6,287 bases of DNA from Glaciecola sp. UBA1851 (GTDB lineage Bacteria; Pseudomonadota; Gammaproteobacteria; Enterobacterales; Alteromonadaceae), in the NCBI GenBank assembly GCA_002338515.1, contig DDIL01000036.1, positions 1 through 6,287 of the forward strand. The letters run 5' to 3'. Within the stretch, counting starts at the first letter, position 1, and the number at the start of each line of letters is the position of its first letter. The notes beneath the pieces are model-generated. The model made no database searches and had not been told where the DNA came from. It saw nothing but the letters and a program-made list of their open reading frames with translations. A program made the translations under genes and the position numbers. Shown here one piece after another: positions 1 through 5,649 of this stretch.

Positions 1-840
1 GCTGGATTGTTAATGGTAACCACAACTGTATTTGGGTTTCGCGCTATTAATATACTGGCAAGTATTCTCACACCTATTATTGCACTTGTTACCTTTGTGT
101 TGTTATTTGGCTCGTTAGATGAATATTCCGTTACTGATTTTTTAAATGAAGATAAAGCATCGGTATTAAACTTAAGCCAACTAGTGGGCGCCATTACTGG
201 GGCGATAATAGTGGGCGCAATCATTTTGCCCGATATTACTCGGTTTTGTCGCCATTATAGCGGCGGGTTTTATACTGCGTTTTGTGCGTTTATGTTAGTT
301 CAGTTATTTGTGTTAGTTGTAGCAGCTTTTGCATCAGCCGCCTTTAATAGCACTGATATTTTAGAGTTAATGTTAAAAGCGGGTTTGGGGATTACCGCCT
401 TTTTTATTGTGATAGCGGGAAGTTGGGTTTTAAATTCTCTTAATTTGTACAGTGCCATGTTGAGTGTTGGTGCAACTGTGCCAAAAGCCTCTGGAAAAAT
501 ACCTACTTTATTGGTGGGTTTATTGGGTGTTGTCGCGGCTTTTTTTAATATTTTAGATGCATTTATTACCTTTCTAATTGTACTTGTTACTTTGTTTATA
601 CCTGTTTGCGGCATTATTATTACTGATTATTTCATTGTGAATAAAGCTAGATATACGTTCGATATATTGGAAAACAATAAGGCTATTTCCGTTCCTGGGT
701 GTGCATCTTGGTTTATAGGTGCGTTATATGCCACCCTAACCGAATTAGGCGCTATTAGTAGTATAAGTCCTGTGGCGAGTATTGATGCTATTTTATTATC
801 TGCAGTTTTTTATATTGCTTTGAGTAAATGGATTGATTAA
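1..840 (+). CDS. NCS1-family permease, cytosine permease-like (5' partial)
   Basis: This is the last 279 residues of a polytopic inner-membrane transporter; the frame is open from base 1, so the N-terminus lies outside the window. Family members import nucleobases or related compounds (cytosine for CodB) with a cation. Recognition rests on NCS1/CodB-like landmarks, numbered from base 1: a Gly-rich helix leading into PDITRF (77-82), the segment WVLNSLNLYSAML (142-154) typical of the substrate-site helix, and PVCGIIITDYFI (201-212) late in the protein. About eight hydrophobic segments remain, which fits the C-terminal two thirds of a protein of about 420 residues. The substrate cannot be told from this part. 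No pathway partner such as a deaminase or hydrolase is seen downstream; the next genes are the bacteriocin-like pair after 117 bases. A small 5-bp hairpin at 854-867 follows the stop but lacks a T-run. Confidence 0.88.
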   Translation, partial: AGLLMVTTTVFGFRAINILASILTPIIALVTFVLLFGSLDEYSVTDFLNEDKASVLNLSQLVGAITGAIIVGAIILPDITRFCRHYSGGFYTAFCAFMLVQLFVLVVAAFASAAFNSTDILELMLKAGLGITAFFIVIAGSWVLNSLNLYSAMLSVGATVPKASGKIPTLLVGLLGVVAAFFNILDAFITFLIVLVTLFIPVCGIIITDYFIVNKARYTFDILENNKAISVPGCASWFIGALYATLTELGAISSISPVASIDAILLSAVFYIALSKWID

Positions 841-957
841 ATTTTCACAAACGATAACAACCGTTATATTGGTCAGTTTTATACTTGGTTTAATTTCTTT
901 ATTATAGGTTTTGTAAGATATTTGTGTTTTACAATTTAATTTAAAAAGGAATTTAAT

Positions 958-1158
958 ATGCAAGAACTTAGTAATAATGAATTAGAAATGGTTAGTGGTG
1001 GTTTATCAAATGATGCAGGTTATGGTGCTTCTCTTGGCGCAAGCATCGGTTTTACTGCCATGTTAATGATTCCAGGTATTGGAGGTGCGGTCGCATTAAC
1101 TTTATTTGGTGCTTCCTTAATGTCTAGTATTATGGCCATTGAATATGGAACAGACTAA
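958..1158 (+). CDS. Double-glycine leader peptide, class II bacteriocin/microcin-like
   Basis: A 66-residue peptide precursor. Residues 1-15 (MQELSNNELEMVSGG) match the double-glycine leader consensus: Glu/Leu at 3-4, Glu-Leu at 8-9, Met-Val at 11-12 and GG at 14-15. In such precursors a C39-peptidase ABC exporter cleaves after GG during secretion. The predicted mature peptide (16-66, 51 residues) has no cysteine, is rich in Gly, Ala, Ser and Met, and carries consecutive GxxxG spacings (G23, G27, G31), a helix-packing motif known from two-peptide class IIb bacteriocins, then a second hydrophobic block with PGIGGA (39-44). A membrane-active antibacterial peptide is the likely role; a GG-leader signalling peptide is the alternative. 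The ATG has a strong ribosome site, AAGGA at 946-950, seven bases upstream. The probable immunity gene starts 26 bases after the stop. No exporter or peptidase gene is in the window, and I see no convincing sigma-70 promoter in 841-957 (TACAAT at 930-935 lacks a -35). Confidence 0.78.
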   Translation: MQELSNNELEMVSGGLSNDAGYGASLGASIGFTAMLMIPGIGGAVALTLFGASLMSSIMAIEYGTD

Positions 1159-1184
1159 TCGAAGTCAGTAAAACAGGAATACAC

Positions 1185-1370
1185 ATGAGTATAGGTGAAG
1201 TGTCAAATAGTCTAAAAATACACGTAATTGTGATTTTATTAAGTATCGCTTTATCGTTAATTTTAAATGTACTATTTTTTAATTCGGACAAAATAGTTTT
1301 GTTGGCTAGCTCTATATTTCTCTTTGTTTTTGGCGAAGTTGTATTGCTAGTTAAGAATAAGCTACAGTAA
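1185..1370 (+). CDS. Small two-helix membrane protein, putative bacteriocin immunity protein
   Basis: A 61-residue protein that I do not recognise by sequence. It has a short polar N-terminus, a hydrophobic helix at about 12-32, a tight polar turn (NSDK, 33-36), a second helix at about 37-56 and a basic tail (KNKLQ), predicting a small inner-membrane hairpin with both ends in the cytoplasm. It lacks a signal peptidase site and a GG leader, so it is not the second peptide of a two-peptide bacteriocin. The ATG is served by AGGA at 1175-1178 with a six-base spacer. It lies 26 bases behind the bacteriocin-like gene with no terminator between, so the two are almost certainly co-transcribed. Genes in this position beside class II bacteriocins usually encode self-immunity proteins, which are typically small, membrane-bound and poorly conserved. 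The immunity role is inferred from position, size and topology alone. Confidence 0.6.
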   Translation: MSIGEVSNSLKIHVIVILLSIALSLILNVLFFNSDKIVLLASSIFLFVFGEVVLLVKNKLQ

Positions 1371-1397
1371 CTAGTTAAAAGCTAGTTTACCTTTTAT

Positions 1398-1440
1398 AAC
1401 ACCGTTATTTAAGCTGACTAATTTAGCGGTGTTGTATTTA
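1398..1440 (+). terminator. Hairpin after the bacteriocin/immunity pair, probable terminator
   Basis: AACACCGTTA (1398-1407) pairs with TAGCGGTGTT (1424-1433), giving a 10-bp stem with one G-T pair and a 16-base loop. It is followed on the plus strand by the T-rich but interrupted stretch GTATTTATAT and, further on, TTCTTTTT. It lies between the convergent ends at 1370 and 1470, where a terminator is expected. The minus-strand side lacks a T-run, so termination there is less certain. A second AT-rich hairpin, AACTAG (1369-1374) with CTAGTT (1382-1387), begins at the immunity gene's stop codon. Confidence 0.5.
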
Positions 1441-1469
1441 TATAATTCTTTTTCCGATCGCTGAAACTA

Positions 1470-2180
1470 TTAGCAATTATCCTTTTGAATATCATCATAT
1501 AATGAAATAATTTGACCATTTTGGTTAAATGTTATTGAAACAATTTGACCCTGTTTCAAATCTTTTGGAAATTTTGTTTGCATATTTTCCAAGGCTATCA
1601 ATACGTCTTTAGAGATTTTCATTAGTGCTTTGTCACATGTTAATAAAGCTAACTCTTCATTCTGACGAATAACTCTGGCATATTTTTGATGATGTACTTG
1701 GGTAAAAACTTGCTGGTTTTTTAACGTTCTACTGGCGTTCAAATAATCTACTAGTCTCGAGTTGTCACCAAGAACTTCTTGGTTTAACGTGTCCATGTTC
1801 AATTCTTCACTACCTTTAAGTTCAGACGAATTCCGAATAACATGAAATTCAACAAGACTATACCCAATATTTTCAGATGTTTCACTGTAAATTGAGTGGA
1901 CAAAAGGCAAGGTAAGTTTTAATTGAGGAGTCATAACTAGTAAAGCAATTAAGGCTGTCACTGCGATTGCACCCAATTGAGTATATTTATCGAAATTAAA
2001 CCTCCACCAAGACTGCTTATTGAGTTGCTTCTTAGCAAGACGTTTTGCATTATCCATTTTTAAAGAGGATGGGAGTTTGATACAAGCTTTTCTTTTTAAA
2101 TATAACCGACTCAATTGTTCATCGCTTATCTTATGACCAGATATCTTATTGGAGTGGTTGACATCCTTATTGCTACTCAT
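1470..2180 (-). CDS. Single-pass membrane protein, putative anti-sigma factor of the adjacent ECF sigma
   Basis: A 236-residue protein with a basic, hydrophilic N-terminus (1-65), one hydrophobic segment at about 67-84 and a C-terminal region of about 150 residues predicted to be periplasmic. That topology, and an ATGA overlap of start with the sigma factor's stop (2177-2180), are the usual signs of a membrane anti-sigma factor: the cytoplasmic part holds the sigma and the periplasmic part senses the signal. The ATG has GGAG eight bases upstream. No HxxxCxxC zinc anti-sigma motif is present in the N-terminus, so if it binds sigma it belongs to another class. The periplasmic part has two cysteines, C182 and the last residue C236, that could form a disulfide. 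I recognise no named domain; the role is inferred from context, and a translationally coupled envelope protein that is a target rather than a regulator remains possible. Confidence 0.62.
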   Translation of the reverse strand: MSSNKDVNHSNKISGHKISDEQLSRLYLKRKACIKLPSSLKMDNAKRLAKKQLNKQSWWRFNFDKYTQLGAIAVTALIALLVMTPQLKLTLPFVHSIYSETSENIGYSLVEFHVIRNSSELKGSEELNMDTLNQEVLGDNSRLVDYLNASRTLKNQQVFTQVHHQKYARVIRQNEELALLTCDKALMKISKDVLIALENMQTKFPKDLKQGQIVSITFNQNGQIISLYDDIQKDNC

Positions 2181-2779
2181 AACAATTGCTCCAATAACTT
2201 TTTAAGATTTTGTTTTGCATAGCGGATTCTCGTTTTAATTGTTTCCTTGTTACTATTTGTAATATTGGCTATATCTTCAATGCTAAATCCGTCTTGCTGC
2301 AAGCAGAACGCTTCCTTTTGAGTAAATGATAATTGCTTTAACGCTAAATTAAATGCACCTTCGGTTTCATTATCACTATATTCAAACTCAACTATGTATT
2401 GATCATTGTTGTTCAATTTATTTTCTAATTCGCCTTTATCTAAATAAAGTGGATCAGTCTTTTTAAATTCATCAAATAAGGCGTTTCTTGCGACTACAAA
2501 TAGCCATGCTTTTAAACTATGTTTGTGCAAAAAACTTTTTGGGTTGTCTATGAGCTTAAACCAAGTCTTTTGAGAAATATCTTGTGCTAAATTGAGGTCA
2601 CTCAAGGTTGTTAAATAATGATAAAGGTCATCACTTATCTCTTCGAAAATATATTCGAACGCTTGTTGATCATTACTTTTAATAAATATAACTAACGCTT
2701 GTTCAATTGAAGTATAGCGAGTTACTTGCCACTGTATATCAGGCAAAAATTTAAACATTGGCAATAACAAACCCTTCAT
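2177..2779 (-). CDS. ECF-type RNA polymerase sigma factor (sigma-70 family)
   Basis: A 200-residue two-domain sigma factor directing RNA polymerase to a dedicated promoter set. Region 2 spans about 36-107: it includes DISQKTWFKLIDNP (67-80) and LKAWLFVVARNALFDEFKK (89-107), the pattern of the core-binding and -10-recognition helices. A linker rich in Asp and Asn (108-140) follows. Region 4 spans about 141-195, with LKQLSFTQKEAFCL (147-160) and a helix-turn-helix, FSIEDIANITNSNKETIKTR (165-184), that would read the -35 element. Neither region 1 nor region 3 is present, as expected for the ECF group. The N-terminus is about 20 residues longer than usual and its start is uncertain: ATG at 2779 has no good ribosome site, whereas AAGGG at 2772-2776 sits seven bases before a TTG at 2764 and 13 before an ATG at 2758. 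It lies 43 bases after the TonB gene and overlaps the putative anti-sigma gene by four bases. Confidence 0.88.
   Translation of the reverse strand: MKGLLLPMFKFLPDIQWQVTRYTSIEQALVIFIKSNDQQAFEYIFEEISDDLYHYLTTLSDLNLAQDISQKTWFKLIDNPKSFLHKHSLKAWLFVVARNALFDEFKKTDPLYLDKGELENKLNNNDQYIVEFEYSDNETEGAFNLALKQLSFTQKEAFCLQQDGFSIEDIANITNSNKETIKTRIRYAKQNLKKLLEQLL
2772..2776 (-). promoter_or_regulatory. Ribosome binding site inside the annotated sigma-factor start
   Basis: On the minus strand AAGGG occupies 2776-2772, inside codons 2-3 of the longest sigma-factor frame. It has a seven-base spacer to an in-frame TTG (2764-2762) and a 13-base spacer to ATG (2758-2756). The region before ATG 2779 reads GGTACGGCTCACTA with no usable purine run. 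The true protein may therefore lack five to seven residues at its N-terminus; the conserved domain is unaffected. Confidence 0.4.
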
Positions 2780-2822
2780 TAGTGAGCCGTACCGTTAAAC
2801 AGATAGAATTTATCCACTTGAG

Positions 2823-3491
2823 CTATTTTGCTAACGTAAAGTCAAGACGTACTTTTACATCATTTGTATTAACTGCTTTCTTATTTACTATTCTGGGTTG
2901 GTAGCGCCATTTACGCAAGGCGTCCTTAGCGGCTTTGTCAAAAACCCTTTTAGGCTCTGAGTGAAGTATATGTATATTCTCAACTTTTCCTTCTTTATTG
3001 ATATTAAAGATAAGTTCAACAAACCCTTCAATTCCTTGGTTTGCTGCAGTTACTGGATACCTGGGATCTACACGGACTAAAGGAGTAGGCTCTTTGTCAA
3101 AGTTGTCTGGATTGAAGCTTAATTTTTGTATTTTAGTGCTTGGAAGACTAATAAGTGTGACTACATTATTATTGTTTTTAGTAGTTCTGGGTGCCTCTCT
3201 AACTAGTTTCGGTTGAACTAGCGCCGGTGGTTTAGGTTTAATTCGTTGAATTTCTCTAATAGGCTTTTCATCAATTTGAAGTATAGACGTTGTAAAGCTT
3301 ATTCTAGGTTGTTCAGAAATGGGCGCTAGATCTTGTTCAATTAATTTGCTCATAATCACTAAAAGGGTAAAGCTTATGCAACCGGCAATACCAACGCTTC
3401 CAATAAAGCGCGCAATAATAGATTTTAGCGTTTTGTGTTGAGATAAATTTAAAGAATTGATTGGTTGTTTGTATATTAGTTCGCCATTCAT
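2823..3491 (-). CDS. Energy transducer TonB
   Basis: A 222-residue TonB protein, which carries proton-motive-force energy from ExbB-ExbD in the inner membrane to outer-membrane receptors by gripping their TonB box. The cytoplasmic N-terminus (1-29) leads to one transmembrane helix at about 30-48. A short periplasmic linker follows with a Lys-Pro rich stretch, RIKPKPPALVQPK (83-95), shorter than the long (EP)n(KP)n spacer of E. coli TonB. The C-terminal TonB domain (about 137-222) has DPRYPVTAANQGIEGFV, with the family's YP and the G-x-x-G spacing, and then KWRYQP near 194-199. I place the start at ATG 3491 because AGG (3502-3500) lies eight bases upstream; an in-frame TTG at 3506 would add five residues but has no ribosome site. 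No exbB or exbD accompanies it, so it would borrow a motor encoded elsewhere. Its neighbours are a TonB-box-like exported protein upstream and an ECF sigma downstream. Confidence 0.9.
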   Translation of the reverse strand: MNGELIYKQPINSLNLSQHKTLKSIIARFIGSVGIAGCISFTLLVIMSKLIEQDLAPISEQPRISFTTSILQIDEKPIREIQRIKPKPPALVQPKLVREAPRTTKNNNNVVTLISLPSTKIQKLSFNPDNFDKEPTPLVRVDPRYPVTAANQGIEGFVELIFNINKEGKVENIHILHSEPKRVFDKAAKDALRKWRYQPRIVNKKAVNTNDVKVRLDFTLAK

Positions 3492-3499
3492 GTTATTTG

Positions 3500-3502
3500 C
3501 CT
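3500..3502 (-). promoter_or_regulatory. Ribosome binding site that sets the TonB start
   Basis: CAGG on the minus strand (AGG at 3502-3500) precedes ATG 3491 by eight bases. It overlaps the codons following the alternative TTG at 3506, which itself is preceded only by AATTT. This favours the ATG start. Confidence 0.55.
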
Positions 3503-3577
3503 GCAAAATTACTGGTAATTAACTGAATGACGATTCGTATACAAAAAAGGGGTGAATTTAATTACTTCTTGCTTACT

Positions 3578-4081
3578 TTATTTATTCAATTTTTTCTCTA
3601 AATTTTGTTTACTCACTCTTAAATTCATGAACCTTTGATAAAGGCTTGGATGTTCGTTAATCAGCTTCAACATATGGTCGTTTGCTTCTTTTTGCTCTGC
3701 TTTAAGAGAAGACATGACATCTTCCATTCTAGGGCGGCTAAGACCTGTTTGCAGTGCTAATTGTGTTTGTTCTGCTAATTCTGTTAATACATATTGAGGG
3801 TGACAATATTTAACCGTGATTGAACTACCTGTAGGTTTTTCTTTTTTGCATTGTATTTTAAATTTGGGGTCAACAGTTAGTTTATTAAATTCATCATAAA
3901 AACCTTCCTCGGCTTTTTTTAATTGAGAACGATAAAATCCTACAGATTTATTTGATGATACTTCTATTACCTCTATATTTTCAGACGAACTGTCTTGAAT
4001 AGCTTGCGTTGTTGCTGATGCAAGAAAAAATAGTGAAGCAATACTAACTTTGAGCATAGTTTTTCTAAAAGATGAAGGCAT
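3578..4081 (-). CDS. Small exported protein with TonB-box-like segment, unknown function
   Basis: A 167-residue protein with a clear Sec signal peptide: basic n-region (RK at 6-7, K11), hydrophobic core and TTQA at 24-27, cleaved before I28. Immediately after lies SENIEVIEVSS (33-43), which resembles the TonB box that opens many Alteromonadales TonB-dependent receptors (EIEVIxVxG type). There is no plug or beta-barrel: only about 120 residues remain. These contain GFYRSQLKKAEEGFYDEFNKL (48-68, in two helical stretches), a cysteine pair C78 and C93 flanking TGSSITVKYCHP, and a charged helical C-terminus (122-167) with coiled-coil character. It is therefore probably a soluble periplasmic protein that could contact TonB, but no enzyme function is visible. 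It is the first gene of the minus-strand unit, 86 bases before the chosen TonB start. ATG 4081 has a weak GAGAAA site; ATG at codon 9 would also give a functional signal peptide. I cannot assign a named family. Confidence 0.7.
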   Translation of the reverse strand: MPSSFRKTMLKVSIASLFFLASATTQAIQDSSSENIEVIEVSSNKSVGFYRSQLKKAEEGFYDEFNKLTVDPKFKIQCKKEKPTGSSITVKYCHPQYVLTELAEQTQLALQTGLSRPRMEDVMSSLKAEQKEANDHMLKLINEHPSLYQRFMNLRVSKQNLEKKLNK

Positions 4082-4121
4082 AATATTTCTCGCTTAATTG
4101 GATAACAGTTAATTAAATATA

Positions 4122-4150
4122 GTTACATTATTTCCAATCAAGATTATCAA
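4122..4150 (-). promoter_or_regulatory. Possible sigma-70 promoter for the minus-strand unit
   Basis: On the minus strand TTGATA (4150-4145, five of six matches to the -35 consensus) is followed after 17 bases by TGTAAC (4127-4122, four of six matches to the -10). This would start transcription about 30-35 bases before the exported-protein gene. In a region this AT-rich such a match can arise by chance, and an ECF-type autoregulated promoter may be used instead. Confidence 0.3.
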
Positions 4151-4156
4151 GAAAAG

Positions 4157-4206
4157 TGTGTCAAACATTTTGATTAAAAAGTGCAAATGTAAGTGGTTGT
4201 GTCAAA
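4157..4206. repeat. Two direct copies of TGTGTCAAA, 41 bases apart
   Basis: TGTGTCAAA occurs at 4157-4165 and again at 4198-4206; on the minus strand both read TTTGACACA, and each contains a perfect -35-like TTGACA. The start-to-start distance of 41 bases is close to four helical turns, so both copies face the same side of the DNA. The position, 76-125 bases before the minus-strand unit's first start codon, suits activator or repressor sites or tandem -35 elements. No good -10 lies 16-18 bases downstream of either copy on the minus strand. Confidence 0.45.
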
Positions 4207-4419
4207 TGAAATATATTTACTAGTAAGCTTAAATTTTAGTTTACTTTCAAGTTGTACGCTAACCTAAGCGTTTATAACTTAACCTTAATTATTAATTAGT
4301 GAATATTGAAAGTCGTCCCTTGCAATCGTACTTCCTTAACCTTGCACTCATTTTCATTAAAGAATAAGCTAAACAAAAATCGCACATTTAAGATGCGGTA
4401 ATTATAGGGAGTTGTTTCT

Positions 4420-5574
4420 ATGGAGTTTCTGCATTCTCCAATTATTGTTTTAGCTATTTTGACCCTTTGTATTCTACTAGCTCAATATCTTGCACAAACA
4501 AAGTACGGTAAACAGGTAGGTGCGGCGCTCATTGTTATAGTGTTAGGAGCAGTGTTAGCAAATACGTCGGTTATCCCTAGTGCGTCCAATAAAATAGATT
4601 TATATGGACATATATTTCACTACATCGCGCCTATTTCAATTTTCTATCTCACACTTGGTGTGAACTTAAAGAAAATTCGTAATGCAGGCGTACCAATGTT
4701 AATGCTATTTGTTTTAGGCTCCTTTGCTACTGTTGCTGGTGTTATATTAGCAATGTGGATAGTGCAGCCAGAGGTAGTGTTAGGCGAGTTAGCCCCAGCT
4801 ATTGCAGGCATGATCACTGGTACTTACACGGGAGGCAGTGTTAACTTTAATGCGATTGCTTTGCATTACAAAGTCAATGAAAGTGGCGTTCTATATGCCG
4901 GAACAGTGGCAGCTGATAACGTGATGACCACACTATGGGTATTGGCGACTTTGGCTATACCTGTAGTAATGCGAGTAGTATGGCCTCTAAAAACACCTAA
5001 CGTAGCTTCTTCACCAAACGCCAGCAATCAATCAGAGCAACCGCAAGCAAAAGAAGACCATTTAACTTTGCAAAGTTTAATGGTGCTAGTGCCAACGGGT
5101 ATTATTGCCTTTGTTGTTGCTGAATACATTGCACAACTTATACCCGTTGTACCGTCTATCCTTGTTATTACAACTATTGGTATTGTATTAGCACAATTCA
5201 ATTTCTTTCATGAACAAAAAGGCGCGCATCTTTTAGGGTTATATTTAGTCTATCTATTTTTAGTAGTCATTGGAGCATATTGTGAAATTGCCGCTATTGG
5301 TGAATTAGGGGAAATTGGATTCACACTACTGTTATTTGTAGCCTGCGTTGTGTTATTTCACGGCATTATCATAATTAGTATTGGCCGCTTTCTTGTTAAA
5401 GACTACGAAATGATTGCGATAGCTTCCCAAGCCAATATTGGTGGTGGAACCACCGCAATGGCACTAGCCGAAACCTTCAACCGGCGAGAACTAATAGTTC
5501 CTGCCATTTTAATTGGGACGGTGGGGAATGCCCTAGGTACTTATTTAGGGTTTATGGTAGTGAGTTTGTTTTGA
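4420..5574 (+). CDS. DUF819 (YjcL-like) family integral membrane protein
   Basis: A 384-residue polytopic inner-membrane protein of the DUF819 family, whose substrate is unknown; the fold is presumed to be that of a secondary transporter. About ten to eleven hydrophobic helices are visible, in two halves separated by a polar, Ser/Asn/Gln-rich loop at about 190-215. Family landmarks are the segment TGTYTGGSVNFNAIA (133-147) with ADNVMTTLW (165-173) in the first half, and SQANIGGGTTAMALAE (336-351) with GTVGNALGTYLGF (366-378) in the second. The Gly/Thr-rich segments occupy matching places in the two halves, suggesting an internal repeat with broken helices at a substrate site; that is inference. 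Length is normal for the family. The ATG is fixed by AGGGAG at 4406-4411, eight bases upstream. It is transcribed away from the TonB/ECF unit and appears to be a single gene, with no recognisable terminator before the next gene. Confidence 0.9.
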   Translation: MEFLHSPIIVLAILTLCILLAQYLAQTKYGKQVGAALIVIVLGAVLANTSVIPSASNKIDLYGHIFHYIAPISIFYLTLGVNLKKIRNAGVPMLMLFVLGSFATVAGVILAMWIVQPEVVLGELAPAIAGMITGTYTGGSVNFNAIALHYKVNESGVLYAGTVAADNVMTTLWVLATLAIPVVMRVVWPLKTPNVASSPNASNQSEQPQAKEDHLTLQSLMVLVPTGIIAFVVAEYIAQLIPVVPSILVITTIGIVLAQFNFFHEQKGAHLLGLYLVYLFLVVIGAYCEIAAIGELGEIGFTLLLFVACVVLFHGIIIISIGRFLVKDYEMIAIASQANIGGGTTAMALAETFNRRELIVPAILIGTVGNALGTYLGFMVVSLF

Positions 5575-5596
5575 TGTATTGTTACCGGCTCGTGTA

Positions 5597-5625
5597 TTGA
5601 TGAAATAAAAAGTAATTAATATATT
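5597..5625 (+). promoter_or_regulatory. Probable sigma-70 promoter for the small exported protein gene
   Basis: TTGATG (5597-5602, four of six matches) and TATATT (5620-5625, five of six matches) are separated by exactly 17 bases. The predicted start of transcription falls near 5632, leaving a short leader that just includes the ribosome site at 5638-5643. The gene at 5650 may therefore be transcribed independently of the DUF819 gene. Confidence 0.45.
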
Positions 5626-5649
5626 CAACATTTAAAAAGGGGAATTTGT

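Larger units (their letters stand above)
4082..4419. other. Divergent intergenic region between the TonB/ECF unit and the DUF819 gene
   Basis: This 338-base AT-rich stretch has no convincing open frame and must hold promoters for both directions. It contains the direct repeat of TGTGTCAAA (4157-4165 and 4198-4206), a perfect 10-base palindrome TTACTAGTAA (4217-4226), and an inverted repeat ACGCT (4256-4260) / AGCGT (4267-4271) with a six-base centre that could be an operator. For the plus-strand gene, the ribosome site AGGGAG is at 4406-4411, and I find only weak sigma-70 candidates (TTGCAC, 17 bases, TAAGCT near 4342-4370). No tRNA, riboswitch or terminator is recognisable. Confidence 0.6.

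Noticed and set aside
300..614. A 104-codon minus-strand frame inside the permease gene
   Set aside because: It is antisense to conserved transmembrane helices of the permease and shows no domain of its own.
854..867. A 5-bp hairpin just after the permease stop as a terminator
   Set aside because: ATAAC/GTTAT with a four-base loop is weak and AT-rich, and no T-run follows directly.
1185..1370. The 61-aa protein as the second peptide of a two-peptide bacteriocin
   Set aside because: It has no GG leader and its two long Leu/Ile/Val helices fit a resident membrane protein better.
2998..3216. A 72-codon plus-strand frame inside the TonB gene
   Set aside because: It lies antisense to the conserved C-terminal TonB domain and its linker and has no independent support.
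4082..4419. A CRISPR array, tRNA or riboswitch in the large intergenic region
   Set aside because: Only two short repeats are present, no cloverleaf pattern is seen, and no conserved riboswitch core is recognisable.
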